DNA from: Alphaproteobacteria bacterium
Lineage (GTDB): Bacteria; Pseudomonadota; Alphaproteobacteria; Sphingomonadales; Sphingomonadaceae
Assembly (NCBI GenBank): GCA_019232625.1
Contig: JAFANP010000048.1
Coordinates: 1-64,000, forward strand
Reading direction: 5' to 3'
DNA: 64,000 bases
Below, piece after piece: positions 24,568 to 32,795 of this stretch. The notes under the pieces were generated by a model that saw nothing but the letters and a program-made list of their open reading frames with translations, did not search any database and had not been told where the DNA came from. The position numbers were made by a program, and so were the translations under genes. The first letter of the stretch is position 1. Each line of letters begins with the position of its first letter.

Positions 24568-25796
24568 TTGTAGGCGCGCTCGCCATGGTCGGCGAGATCG
24601 AGGCCCTCGCGTTCCGCCTCCTCGGCGACCCGCAGGCCGATCGTCGCCCTGACCAGCCAGAAGGCGAGCGCGGAGCCGGCCGCCGACCAGAGCGTGGCGA
24701 TCGCCACCGCCGCCGCCTGCACGAGGAGCTGTCGGCCCGTTGAATAATCGGCCCCGCCATAGCCGCCGAGCGCCGGGGCGGTGACGATGGCCGTGCCGAG
24801 CGAGCCGACGATGCCGCCGAGGCCGTGGATGCCGAAGACGTCGAGCGTGTCGTCGAGCCGAAGGCGGTGCTTCACTCGGGCGACGAAGCCGTAGCAGGCG
24901 AGCGCCGCCGCCGCCGCGAGCAGCATCGCGCCGAGCGGACCGGCGGTGCCGGCCGCCGGAGTGACGGCGACGAGGCCGGCGATCGCCCCGGAGGCGCCGC
25001 CGAGCAGCGACGGCTTGCCCGAGACGATCCGCTCCGCCGCCATCCAGGCGAGGATGCCGGCGGCGGGGGCGACGAAGCTGTTCATCATCGCGATCGCTGC
25101 GGCGCCCTTCGCCTCCAGCGCCGAGCCCGCGTTGAAGCCGAACCAGCCGACCCAGAGCAGCCCCGCGCCCACCACGGCGAAGGCGAGCGAATGGGGCGGC
25201 GTCGCCTCCCGCAGGAAGCCGATGCGCTTGCCCGCGAACAGCACGCCGACGAGCCCGGCGACTCCGGCGTTGATGTGGACCACCGTGCCGCCGGCGAAAT
25301 CGAGCGCGCCCATCGCGTAGATGAGGCCGCCGGGCGACCACACCATGTGCGCGAGCGGCGCATAGACCAAGGTCAGCCACAGGCAGGCGAAGAGCATCAC
25401 GGCGCCGAACTTCGCCCGCTCCGCCAGCGCGCCGACGATCAGAGCGGCGGTGATCGCCGCGAACGTCATCTGGAAGGCGGCGAAGACCAGCTCGGGAATG
25501 CCGACGCCCCGGGTGAAGGTGGGAAAGGCGGAGGCGCCGGTGACGGTGCGCAGGAACGCCTTGGAGAGGCCGCCGACGAGCGGGCCGCCGTCCGAAAAGG
25601 CAAGCGAATAGCCCCAGCCGACCCAGACGAGGATCGCCGCCGCGGCGATGCCGAGCACCTGGCTGAGGATCGACAGCATGTTCTTGGCGCGCACCAGCCC
25701 GCCGTAGAAGAGGGCGAGCCCGGGCAGGATCATCATCAGCACGAGGACGGTGGCGACCAGCATGAACGCCGTATCCCCCTTGTCGATGACCAGCAT
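24561..25796 (-). CDS. amtB: AmtB ammonium transporter
   Basis: 411 residues with about eleven transmembrane segments. Signatures are ALFYGGLVRAKNMLSILSQV near the N-terminus, AGGTVVHINAGVAGLVG with the first pore His, and DVFGIHGLGGIVGSLGTAIV with the second. There is no cleavable signal peptide, and the cytoplasmic C-tail is short (EEAEREGLDLADHGERAYNH), as used for PII (GlnK) docking. It conducts ammonium/ammonia across the inner membrane at low concentrations. No glnK is adjacent, unusual since amtB and glnK are normally paired. It is divergent from the uracil-catabolism operon, whose products include ammonia or urea. Confidence 0.94.
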   Translation of the reverse strand: MLVIDKGDTAFMLVATVLVLMMILPGLALFYGGLVRAKNMLSILSQVLGIAAAAILVWVGWGYSLAFSDGGPLVGGLSKAFLRTVTGASAFPTFTRGVGIPELVFAAFQMTFAAITAALIVGALAERAKFGAVMLFACLWLTLVYAPLAHMVWSPGGLIYAMGALDFAGGTVVHINAGVAGLVGVLFAGKRIGFLREATPPHSLAFAVVGAGLLWVGWFGFNAGSALEAKGAAAIAMMNSFVAPAAGILAWMAAERIVSGKPSLLGGASGAIAGLVAVTPAAGTAGPLGAMLLAAAAALACYGFVARVKHRLRLDDTLDVFGIHGLGGIVGSLGTAIVTAPALGGYGGADYSTGRQLLVQAAAVAIATLWSAAGSALAFWLVRATIGLRVAEEAEREGLDLADHGERAYNH

Positions 25797-25983
25797 CCGC
25801 GACCTCTCCCGTTGCGCCGCGGGCGAGACTGTGGGCGCGGCGCGGCCTTCGCAAGCGCGGCAGGGCCCGAGTTAACATTTCACGTGGGAAAGCCTCAGCC
25901 TCTAGCCACCCCGACGCGGCTGGCGTAGCGTATGGCCAAGAGCCTGAAAAACGGCCGGTGTGTGCGTCTAGCGGGGAGTGGGG

Positions 25984-27249
25984 ATGACGGGGACGGCGGA
26001 GCAGAAGAGCGGGCATATCCGGCTCACCTCGCATCCCGGCTCGCGGGGGCCGGCGCGGTTTCCGTTGCGCTGGGGCGCACCCACCGCGCTCGAGCGTGGG
26101 CCGGTGGTTGCGACGGTCAACGCCGGGCCGCTGAGGAACGCGATCGGAGCGCATGGCGGCTCCTATTCCATCTACCGCGCCCTCGCCATTTCGGCGGGCG
26201 CGATGGATCCGAACGCCCGCCCCGACCTGCACGATACTTCCCCGGTCTGCGATATCGGCCCGCACGCCCAATGGGCCGATCCGGCGAAGATCGTGTCGCT
26301 CGATCCCTGGGGACACCGCGTCGCGCATGATTTCGGAAGCCTGATCGAGGAGGGGGTCGACATCCGCCCCTCCATCGCCATCACCAAGGCGCGGCTGACC
26401 CTGCCCGAGATACACGGCGCGATGGCGTCCGGCCGGATCGAGGTGGACGGCGAGATCGTCCACGAGGCCGGGGACATCTCCGTCACCAAGATCGCGGTCG
26501 ATCCCGTATGGTGGCTGCCCGGGGTCGCCGAGCGTTTCGGAGTCCAGGAATCGGGGCTGCGGCGCTGCCTGTTCGAGCAGACCGGCGGCATGTATCCCGA
26601 GCTGGTCACCCGGCCGGACCTCTCCGTCTTCCTGCCGCCGATCGGCGGAATGACGCTCTACATCTTCGGCGATCCCGCCTTTCTGGGCGACGAAACCAAG
26701 ACGCTGACCTGCCGCGTCCACGACGAGTGCAACGGCTCCGACGTGTTCGGCTCCGACATCTGCACCTGCCGGCCCTATCTCACCCACGGCATCGAGGAGG
26801 CGACCCGCGCCGCGCAGGCCGGCGGCGTCGGCCTCATCGTCTACAACCGCAAGGAGGGCCGCGCGCTCGGCGAGGTGACCAAGTTCCTGGTCTACAACGC
26901 CCGCAAGCGCCAGCCGGGCGGCGATCAGGCCGCGACCTATTTCGAGCGCACCGAATGCGTCGCCGGGGTGCAGGACGCGCGCTTCCAGCAGCTCATGCCC
27001 GACATCGTCCACTGGCTCGGAATCCGCCGGATCGACCGCTTCGTCTCGATGTCGAACATGAAGTACGACGCGCTGGTCGGCGGCGGCATCGAGATCGGCG
27101 CGCGCGTTCCGATCCCCGACGAGCTGATCCCGCCCGATGCCAGCGTCGAGATGGAGGCGAAGAAGGCGGCGGGCTATTTCACGCCCGAAGGCGCGCCGAG
27201 CGCCGACGCGCTCGCCAAGGTGGTCGGGCGGGACCTCGGCAAGTTCTGA
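25984..27249 (+). CDS. GTP cyclohydrolase II-like protein of uracil catabolism (URC1/urg1 type)
   Basis: 421 residues from ATG 25984 (GGGGAG seven bases upstream). The C-terminal half is the RibA fold: HDECNGSDVFGSDICTCRPY holds the C-x10-C-x-C zinc ligands, and GVGLIVYNRKEGRALGEV matches the catalytic strand. The N-terminal half, about 200 residues (NAGPLRNAIGAHGGSYSIYR, GHRVAHDFGSLIEEGVDIRP), is not a DHBP synthase. That N-terminal extension and the following DUF1688 and upp genes mark it as the URC1-type paralogue, not riboflavin RibA. In the fungal URC pathway URC1 is needed to open the pyrimidine ring after conversion of uracil to a nucleotide; the exact reaction is still unsettled to my knowledge. 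Confidence 0.85.
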   Translation: MTGTAEQKSGHIRLTSHPGSRGPARFPLRWGAPTALERGPVVATVNAGPLRNAIGAHGGSYSIYRALAISAGAMDPNARPDLHDTSPVCDIGPHAQWADPAKIVSLDPWGHRVAHDFGSLIEEGVDIRPSIAITKARLTLPEIHGAMASGRIEVDGEIVHEAGDISVTKIAVDPVWWLPGVAERFGVQESGLRRCLFEQTGGMYPELVTRPDLSVFLPPIGGMTLYIFGDPAFLGDETKTLTCRVHDECNGSDVFGSDICTCRPYLTHGIEEATRAAQAGGVGLIVYNRKEGRALGEVTKFLVYNARKRQPGGDQAATYFERTECVAGVQDARFQQLMPDIVHWLGIRRIDRFVSMSNMKYDALVGGGIEIGARVPIPDELIPPDASVEMEAKKAAGYFTPEGAPSADALAKVVGRDLGKF

Positions 27250-27254
27250 CCGGC

Positions 27255-28463
27255 GTGGGCGCTGACGGCCAAGCCTTGCGGCGCCTGCTCGGCGCGGCCC
27301 CGGTCCGCGAGCGGGCCCACGAGATGCTCGACCTCGCGCTCGAGGGGCGGGTCGACGGATGGGCCGTCGATCTCGACCGCCTCGACGAGGCGGCGGCGCT
27401 GACCGCCGCGGCGACGCGGGAAGCCTATCCGGATCTGGTGATCCCCTTCCACGCGCGGTGGCGCCACTTCGTCGCCGGCCCGCCGAGGCTTCCCGCCGCG
27501 GGCGCCGAACGGGCGCGCGCCGCCTTCGACCTGACCATCCTCTCCGTCCTGCTCGATGCCGGCGCGGGCCCGGGCTGGCGCTACCGGGACCCGCCGAGCG
27601 GCCTGACGCTCGCGCGGTCCGAAGGCCTCGCGGTTGCGAGCCAGCGCCTGTTCGAGGACGGCCTGTTCTCGGACTCGCCGGATCGGCCGCTGCGCGCCGA
27701 CGGCGCCGCCCTCGCCCGCCTCGACGCGGGGACGCTCGCCGCCGGCTTCCAGGTCGCGCAGGACAATCCGCTGGTCGGCCTGGACGGCCGCGCCGCGCTC
27801 CTGCGCCGGCTCGGCGAGCAGGTCCTGGCGCGGCCCGATCTGTTCGCCGCGGACGGCGAGGCGCGGCCCGGCGGCCTCTACGATCGGCTTGCCGCCGGAG
27901 CGCGGGACGGCCGCCTCCCCGCCGCCGACATATTGGCGCTGCTGCTCGAGGCCCTCGGGCCGATCTGGGCCGGCCGGCTGACCATCGACGGCATTGCGCT
28001 GGGCGATTGCTGGCGGCATCCCGCCCTCCGCCGCGACGACTCGACCGACGGCCTGGTGCCGCTCCACAAGCTCTCGCAATGGCTGGCCTATTCGCTGATC
28101 GAGCCGCTGCAGGAGGCCGGCCTGGAGGTGGTGGAGATAGACGGCCTTACCGGCCTCGCCGAATATCGCAACGGGGGCCTGTTCGTCGACACCGGCGTCC
28201 TGCGCCTCGCCGATCCCGACGATGCCGCGCGCACCCATCGCGTGTCGGACCCGCTGATCGTCGCCTGGCGGGCGATGACGGTGGCGCTTCTCGACCGGAT
28301 GGCGCCGCTCGTCCGCGACCGGCTCGGCGTGGCGGAGGCCGACTTCCCGCTCGCCCGCATGCTCGAGGGCGGCAGCTGGGCGGCCGGGCGCCGGATCGCG
28401 GCCGAGCGGCGGCCCGGCGGCGGGCCTCCCTTCACCATCCTCAGCGACGGAACGGTATTCTAG
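27255..28463 (+). CDS. DUF1688 protein, URC4/urg3-type uracil catabolism
   Basis: 402 residues from GTG 27255, five bases after the URC1-type stop; an in-frame TTG at 27276 is an alternative. Family signatures include VRERAHEMLDLALEGRVDGW, REAYPDLVIPFHARWRHF, LTILSVLLDAGAGPGWRYRD, GDCWRHPALR and LHKLSQWLAYSLIEPLQ. DUF1688 proteins are essential for growth on uracil by the URC pathway in yeast and are found in scattered bacteria. The chemistry is not established; a role on ribosylurea or its phosphate has been proposed. It abuts upp with no intervening base. Confidence 0.88.
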   Translation: MGADGQALRRLLGAAPVRERAHEMLDLALEGRVDGWAVDLDRLDEAAALTAAATREAYPDLVIPFHARWRHFVAGPPRLPAAGAERARAAFDLTILSVLLDAGAGPGWRYRDPPSGLTLARSEGLAVASQRLFEDGLFSDSPDRPLRADGAALARLDAGTLAAGFQVAQDNPLVGLDGRAALLRRLGEQVLARPDLFAADGEARPGGLYDRLAAGARDGRLPAADILALLLEALGPIWAGRLTIDGIALGDCWRHPALRRDDSTDGLVPLHKLSQWLAYSLIEPLQEAGLEVVEIDGLTGLAEYRNGGLFVDTGVLRLADPDDAARTHRVSDPLIVAWRAMTVALLDRMAPLVRDRLGVAEADFPLARMLEGGSWAAGRRIAAERRPGGGPPFTILSDGTVF

Positions 28464-29096
28464 ATGATCGACGGCCTCACCATCGTCTCGCACCCTCTGG
28501 TGCAGCACAAGCTCACCTTGCTTCGCGACCGCAACAGCTCCATCCAGCTGTTCCGCACCGTGGTGCGGGAGACCGCGACCCTCCTCTGCTACGAAGTGAC
28601 TCGCGACCTGCCCACCGAGACGGTTCGGATCGAGACTCCGATCGCCGAGACCGATGCCCCGGCGATCGCGGGCAAGAAGCTCGTCTTCGCCCCGATCCTG
28701 CGCGCCGGCCTCGCCATGGCCGAGGGCATGCTCGACCTCGTTCCCTCGGCGCGCGTCGCCCATGTCGGCCTGTACCGCGACCCCTTCACGCTCGAGGCGA
28801 TCGAATATTATTTCAAGACGCCCGAAGACGTCTCCGAGCGGCGGGTGATCGTCGTCGATCCCATGCTCGCGACCGGCCATACCGCGATCGCGGCGATCGA
28901 CCGGTTGAAGGAAGCCGGAGTCGCCGACATGCGCTTCGTCTGCCTGCTCGCAGCCCGCCCCGGGGCCGAGGCGCTGCGCGCCGCCCATCCCGACGTGCCG
29001 ATCTGGGCGGCGGGCATGGACGACAGGCTGAACGACCACGGCTACATCGTCCCGGGGCTCGGCGACGCCGGGGACCGCACCTACGGCACCCGCTGA
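28464..29096 (+). CDS. upp: Uracil phosphoribosyltransferase
   Basis: 210 residues. Conserved segments: [40 protein letters not shown], the PRPP loop [20 protein letters not shown], and the uracil-binding [17 protein letters not shown]. It converts uracil and PRPP to UMP. As the third gene of the operon it would make the nucleotide used by the URC enzymes, besides pyrimidine salvage. The ATG follows the DUF1688 stop directly. Confidence 0.95.
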   Translation: MIDGLTIVSHPLVQHKLTLLRDRNSSIQLFRTVVRETATLLCYEVTRDLPTETVRIETPIAETDAPAIAGKKLVFAPILRAGLAMAEGMLDLVPSARVAHVGLYRDPFTLEAIEYYFKTPEDVSERRVIVVDPMLATGHTAIAAIDRLKEAGVADMRFVCLLAARPGAEALRAAHPDVPIWAAGMDDRLNDHGYIVPGLGDAGDRTYGTR

Positions 29097-29163
29097 CGGC
29101 TCCCCTCGCCTCTTCGAATGCGCGCGCAAAGCGGGTAGAAGCCGCCCGGGAGACGGTGATGGA

Positions 29164-29979
29164 ATGACGGATTACGACGTCGGCGCGATCATGGGAGGCC
29201 TCTACGGGGACGGCATCATCGCCCTCAAGGGCGCGTTCGCGCGCGACTGGGTGGAGCGGATGCACGCCGACATCCTCGCCCTCTTCGACGAGGCGCGGGC
29301 CGTGCCGGGCGGGGCGCTGCCGCGAGGGCCGCAGCGCTGGTACGTCGAGGTCCACCCGGAGCGGATCGGCGGCTTCGCCGACATCGCCGCCCATCCCTGG
29401 TTCGTCGCCGTCTGCGAGGCGGTGCTCGGGCCCGACTACCGCATCGTCGAGGTCGGCTTCGACATCCCCTTCCCCGGGGCCGCCGACCAGCCCTGGCACC
29501 GCGACTTCCTCGTCCCCGAGGCGACGACGAAGGGGCGGCGGCTGAACTCGCTCGCCTTCAACCTGACCGCGGTCGACACACGGCCGGAGCACGGCGCCTT
29601 CGAGATCGCGCCTGGGACGCAGTGGGACCGGTTCGAGGGCTGCCCTCGCGGTATGTTCCCGCCGCGCGCGCTGTGGCCGCGCTACGTCGCGCGCGCGGTG
29701 CCCAAGCTGCCGCAGATGGGCGACATGTCGGCGCGCTCGGCGCTCACCATCCACCGCGGCACCGCCAACCGCTCGAATGAGGCGCGGCCGGTGCTGGTCG
29801 TGGGGGTGGACGCGCCCGACGCGACCAACGCCGCCCATCACGATCTGCAGGTGACGCCGGGCTATCTCGAAGGGCTGCCGCCGCGGGTGCGCGACCATCT
29901 CGCCTGCCGAATCGTCGACCGGCTGGAGCCGATCGTCCAGCACCACGTCATCGAAGGCCTGCTCGAGCCGGCTTATTGA
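29164..29979 (+). CDS. Phytanoyl-CoA dioxygenase (PhyH) family protein
   Basis: 271 residues. WHRDFLVPE supplies His and Asp of the Fe(II) facial triad, and SALTIHRGTANRSNEARPVL supplies the distal His and the Arg for 2-oxoglutarate. The N-terminal segment DYDVGAIMGGLYGDGIIALK is typical of the family. Substrates of bacterial PhyH proteins are very diverse. It follows upp by 67 bases on the same strand and could be part of the uracil operon, but no biochemical link is known. It is convergent with the mutarotase gene seven bases away. Confidence 0.82.
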   Translation: MTDYDVGAIMGGLYGDGIIALKGAFARDWVERMHADILALFDEARAVPGGALPRGPQRWYVEVHPERIGGFADIAAHPWFVAVCEAVLGPDYRIVEVGFDIPFPGAADQPWHRDFLVPEATTKGRRLNSLAFNLTAVDTRPEHGAFEIAPGTQWDRFEGCPRGMFPPRALWPRYVARAVPKLPQMGDMSARSALTIHRGTANRSNEARPVLVVGVDAPDATNAAHHDLQVTPGYLEGLPPRVRDHLACRIVDRLEPIVQHHVIEGLLEPAY

Positions 29980-29986
29980 GCGGTCC

Positions 29987-30886
29987 TCATCGCGGCGCGG
30001 GAACGACCTCCAGCCGCATGGTCAGCGACATCGTCTCGCCCGGATCGAGGACCCGCAGCCCCAGCTCGGGCCACGTCTCCTCGGGCTCGTTCAGCGCCGC
30101 ATTGGCATGGGTCACGGGCTCGGCGACGAACAGGCCGCCCGACTCCGGCGAGTAGACCTGGAAGAAGGCCGCCTCGGGGGAGGAGAGCTCGATCCGCACC
30201 GGCGCCCCCGGAGTCTCGATGCGCGCCAGGCCCAACCAGCCGGAGAAGCCGTTGTCGAGGCCCTGGCCGCAGATACGGCGGTTGCGAAGATCGTACCGGC
30301 CCTCCGCGGCGATGCGCTCGACGGGCAGCACCTTGTCGTCCACCGTCCAGACGTCGGCGACGCCGGTGTCGAGCACGGTTTCCGCCGTGCAGGGGAAATA
30401 GGGATGGTGGCCGAGCCCGCACGGCATCGGCTCGGCCGACCTGTTGGTGCAGCTGAGGATCGCGGTGAAGCCGCCCGGGTCGAGCGAGAAATGCTGCGCA
30501 GCATCGTAGGCCCACGGCCACTCGCCGGCGGGGTGCCGGTAGGACAGGACGGCCGCCGTCGACGACGCCCCGTCCACCTCCCAGGGCGCCAGCCATCCCT
30601 GGCCGTGGAGCGGGCTCGGGTCGCCGGGCAGGTTGGGCGCCAGCCTCACCTCGCGGCCGCGGAACGGGAAGCGGCCGCCCCTGATCCGGTTGACGTAGGG
30701 GACGAGCGGGAAGCTCGCATGGTCGAGGATAGCCCCGCCCGCCGGGTCCTCGCTACCGCGCAATAACGGTATCGCCGCCCCGTCCGTGCTGCGGTAATCG
30801 AAGCGGGCTATGCTGCCGCCGCGGGAGGGGGCCAGCACGAGCGTCAGAGCGCCGTTGGAGAGGTTCAGGAGGCGTGCGTCGGTCAT
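29987..30886 (-). CDS. Aldose 1-epimerase (mutarotase)
   Basis: 299 residues from ATG 30886; an upstream ATG at 30913 is also in frame. The aldose epimerase beta-sandwich is seen in GGSIARFDYRSTDGAAIPLL, SFPLVPYVNRIRGGRFPFRG, PLHGQGWLAPWEV (catalytic His), GLGHHPYFPC (second His) and the C-terminal VAEPVTHANAALNEPEETW with the catalytic Glu region. It interconverts alpha and beta forms of hexoses such as galactose, providing the anomer used by galactose dehydrogenase. It sits beside the galactose genes; the next gene upstream is divergent. Confidence 0.88.
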   Translation of the reverse strand: MTDARLLNLSNGALTLVLAPSRGGSIARFDYRSTDGAAIPLLRGSEDPAGGAILDHASFPLVPYVNRIRGGRFPFRGREVRLAPNLPGDPSPLHGQGWLAPWEVDGASSTAAVLSYRHPAGEWPWAYDAAQHFSLDPGGFTAILSCTNRSAEPMPCGLGHHPYFPCTAETVLDTGVADVWTVDDKVLPVERIAAEGRYDLRNRRICGQGLDNGFSGWLGLARIETPGAPVRIELSSPEAAFFQVYSPESGGLFVAEPVTHANAALNEPEETWPELGLRVLDPGETMSLTMRLEVVPAPR

Positions 30887-31018
30887 GGGATTAACGGTCC
30901 GATAAAGCGGCATTCAGCCTTGTGAAACTCTGCTGTGGGTAAATTGGCGAAATAGGCTTGCGGCGCGATTCCGGCGCAAGCTATCGTCGCTCCGGGGAGA
31001 GACCGGGAGGGGTTTGTA

Positions 31019-31336
31019 ATGAGTAAGTTGGTCAAGGATTTTATCGAGGTGGCGGACTGCGGGTCGCTCGATGCGTTGATCGAGCGGCTGACCGAGGTTC
31101 GCGATAATCTGCCCGACGCCGGGCAGGCCCAGGTGCGGATGCGCGGCGACGATATTTTCGGGCGGCACATCTGCGTCAGCTTCTACCGGCCGCAGACCGC
31201 CGACGAGGCGGAATGCGATGCGCGCTACGCCGACGCCTACCGCCAGTCGCGGGAGCGCGAGCTGAACCGGCTTCAGGACGAGCTCGGCTTCTGCCCGGTT
31301 CCGCCGCAGCGGCGCCGGCTGCGGGCGGTCGCCTGA
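31019..31336 (+). CDS. Conserved hypothetical protein
   Basis: 105 residues with a good GGGAGGGG ribosome-binding site. It starts MSKLVKDFIEVADCGSLDAL and continues IERLTEVRDNLPDAGQAQVR, then GDDIFGRHICVSFYRPQTAD and a charged helix. It looks like a small soluble alpha/beta protein, and I do not recognise a family. Its 3' end, including the stop codon, lies in the first copy of a 36-base tandem duplication, so the C-terminal residues may have been altered. Confidence 0.7.
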   Translation: MSKLVKDFIEVADCGSLDALIERLTEVRDNLPDAGQAQVRMRGDDIFGRHICVSFYRPQTADEAECDARYADAYRQSRERELNRLQDELGFCPVPPQRRRLRAVA

Positions 31337-31398
31337 AGCGCCTCCCCTCCCGCCTTCGGGAGGGTCGCCTGAAGCGCCTCCCCTCCCGCGTTCGGGAG
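31327..31398. repeat. 36-base tandem duplication
   Basis: 31327-31362 and 31363-31398 are adjacent copies of GGTCGCCTGAAGCGCCTCCC plus 16 more bases, differing at one position (CCTTCGG against CGTTCGG). Each contains CTCCCG..CGGGAG. The first copy holds the stop codon of the upstream gene. Confidence 0.9.
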
Positions 31399-31480
31399 GG
31401 GATACAGGGGTGGGCTTCGCGCAGCAAAAGCGCCTGACGGACCCACCCCGCCGGCCCCCGCCGCAAGCGGCAGGGGGATG
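31337..31480. repeat. R2-type palindromic region
   Basis: CTCCCCTCCCG ... CGGGAGGGG at the left, CAGGGGTGGGCTTCGCGCAG ... CTGACGGACCCACCCC in the middle, and GGCCCCCGCCGCAAGCGGCA ending in GGGGG on the right. It fills the gap between the hypothetical gene and the convergent galactonate dehydratase gene, and is a likely bidirectional terminator as well. Confidence 0.6.
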
Positions 31481-31482
31481 TC

Positions 31483-32622
31483 TCACCATTCCGCGAAGCT
31501 GCCGTCGTGCTGGCGCCAGACCGGGTTGCGCCAGCGATGGCCCTCGGCGTGCGCGGCGCGCACCGCCGCCTCGTCGATCTCGACTCCGAGCCCGGGACCC
31601 GACGGGATGGGCAGGTAGCCGTCGACCGCGGTCAGCGGGGTCCGGTCGCGGCAATAGGTGTAGAGGTCGGCGCCGACATTGTAGTGGATGCCGAGCGACA
31701 TCTCCTGGATGGCGACGTTCGGCGCGGTGGCGGCGAGCTGCAGGCAGGCGGCGAGCGCCAGCGGCCCGAGCGGGCAGTGCGGCGCGACCGCAACGTCGTA
31801 GGCCTCCGCCATCGCGGCGATGCGGCGGCACTCGCTGAGCCCGCCGGCGTGGCTGAGGTCGGGCTGGATGATGTCGACCGCGCCCGACTCGAAGAAGGGC
31901 TTGAAGTCCCACCGCGAATAGAGCCGTTCGCCGAGCGCGATCGGCGTCGCCGTCATGTGCGCGATCTGCGCCAGACCCTCGTGATTCTCGGAGAGCAGGG
32001 GCTCCTCGATGAACAGCAGTCCGAGCGGCTCGAGCGCGCGCGCGAGCTGCTTGGCCATGCCGCGGTGGACCCGGCCGTGGAAGTCGAGCCCCACATCCAT
32101 CCCCGCCGCCTGCGCCGCCTGGACGCGCGCGATCACCTCGTCGAACAGCTTGGGCGTGCCGATCCAGTCGAGCTCGGCGGTGGCGTTCATCTTGACCGCG
32201 CCGAAGCCCTGCTCGCGCCGCGCGCGGGCGGCGTCGGCGATCTCGTGCGGGCGGTCGCCGCCGATCCAGGCATAGGCGCGTATCCGCTCGCGCACCTTGC
32301 CCCCCATCAGCTGCCAGGCGGGCTGGCCGAGCGCCCGGCCCTTCAGGTCCCACAGCGCCTGGTCGAGCCCCGACAGGGCCGACATCAGCACCGGCCCGCC
32401 GCGATAGAAGCCGCCCCGATAGGCGATCTGCCAGATGTCCTCGATGGCGAACGGGTCGTGGCCCAGGAACCGGTCCTTCAGCGCCTCCATCGCGCCGTCG
32501 ACCGCCTCCGCCCAGCCTTCGAGGCTCGCCTCGCCCCAGCCGACCGCGCCGTCGTCGCTCTCCACCCGCACGAACAGCCAGCGCGGCGCGACGAGGAAGG
32601 TTTCGATACGGCCTATCTTCAT
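31483..32622 (-). CDS. dgoD: D-galactonate dehydratase
   Basis: 379 residues, enolase superfamily. Segments: WGEASLEGWAEAVDGAMEAL, YRGGFYRGGPVLMSALSGLD, QALWDLKGRALGQPAW, VGLDFHGRVHRGMAKQLARA (first metal Asp and catalytic His), LLFIEEPLL (Glu), IALGERLYSRWDFK (Glu) and IQPDLSHAGGLSECRR. The DFHGR and GERLYSRW signatures distinguish DgoD from mandelate racemase. It removes water from D-galactonate to give 2-keto-3-deoxygalactonate, used by the kinase and aldolase encoded on the other strand. R1 repeat sequence separates it from the glycosidase gene upstream. Confidence 0.93.
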   Translation of the reverse strand: MKIGRIETFLVAPRWLFVRVESDDGAVGWGEASLEGWAEAVDGAMEALKDRFLGHDPFAIEDIWQIAYRGGFYRGGPVLMSALSGLDQALWDLKGRALGQPAWQLMGGKVRERIRAYAWIGGDRPHEIADAARARREQGFGAVKMNATAELDWIGTPKLFDEVIARVQAAQAAGMDVGLDFHGRVHRGMAKQLARALEPLGLLFIEEPLLSENHEGLAQIAHMTATPIALGERLYSRWDFKPFFESGAVDIIQPDLSHAGGLSECRRIAAMAEAYDVAVAPHCPLGPLALAACLQLAATAPNVAIQEMSLGIHYNVGADLYTYCRDRTPLTAVDGYLPIPSGPGLGVEIDEAAVRAAHAEGHRWRNPVWRQHDGSFAEW

Positions 32623-32639
32623 GGGGAACCTCGATGCGT

Positions 32640-32786
32640 CCTTCGATACGGGCCTTCGCCGGGCTCAGTCCCTACTCAGGATGAGCGGAATTGCACAAAC
32701 CGCTCATCCTGAGTAGCCGGTGAGCCTGTTTCGCAAACCGCTCATCCTGAGTAGCCGGTGAGCCTGTCGAACCGGCGTATCGAAGG
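32640..32786. repeat. R1-family palindrome with an internal 33-base duplication
   Basis: Outer arms CCTTCGATACGGGCCTTCG and CGAACCGGCGTATCGAAGG are inverted copies; inner arms CTACTCAGGATGAGCGG and CCGCTCATCCTGAGTAG are perfect. The right inner arm is present twice: AAACCGCTCATCCTGAGTAG plus 13 bases at 32697-32729 and again at 32735-32767. Same type as 50316-50416. Confidence 0.85.
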
Positions 32787-32795
32787 GCCGAAGGC

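Noticed and set aside
25984-27249. Annotation as the riboflavin enzyme RibA
   Set aside because: The zinc Cys motif is shared, but the long N-terminal half is not DHBP synthase, and the operon with DUF1688 and upp is the uracil-catabolism trio.
32697-32767. Possible CRISPR-like repeat-spacer unit
   Set aside because: Only two copies, five-base interval, and the copies are arms of a larger palindrome. No cas genes are present.
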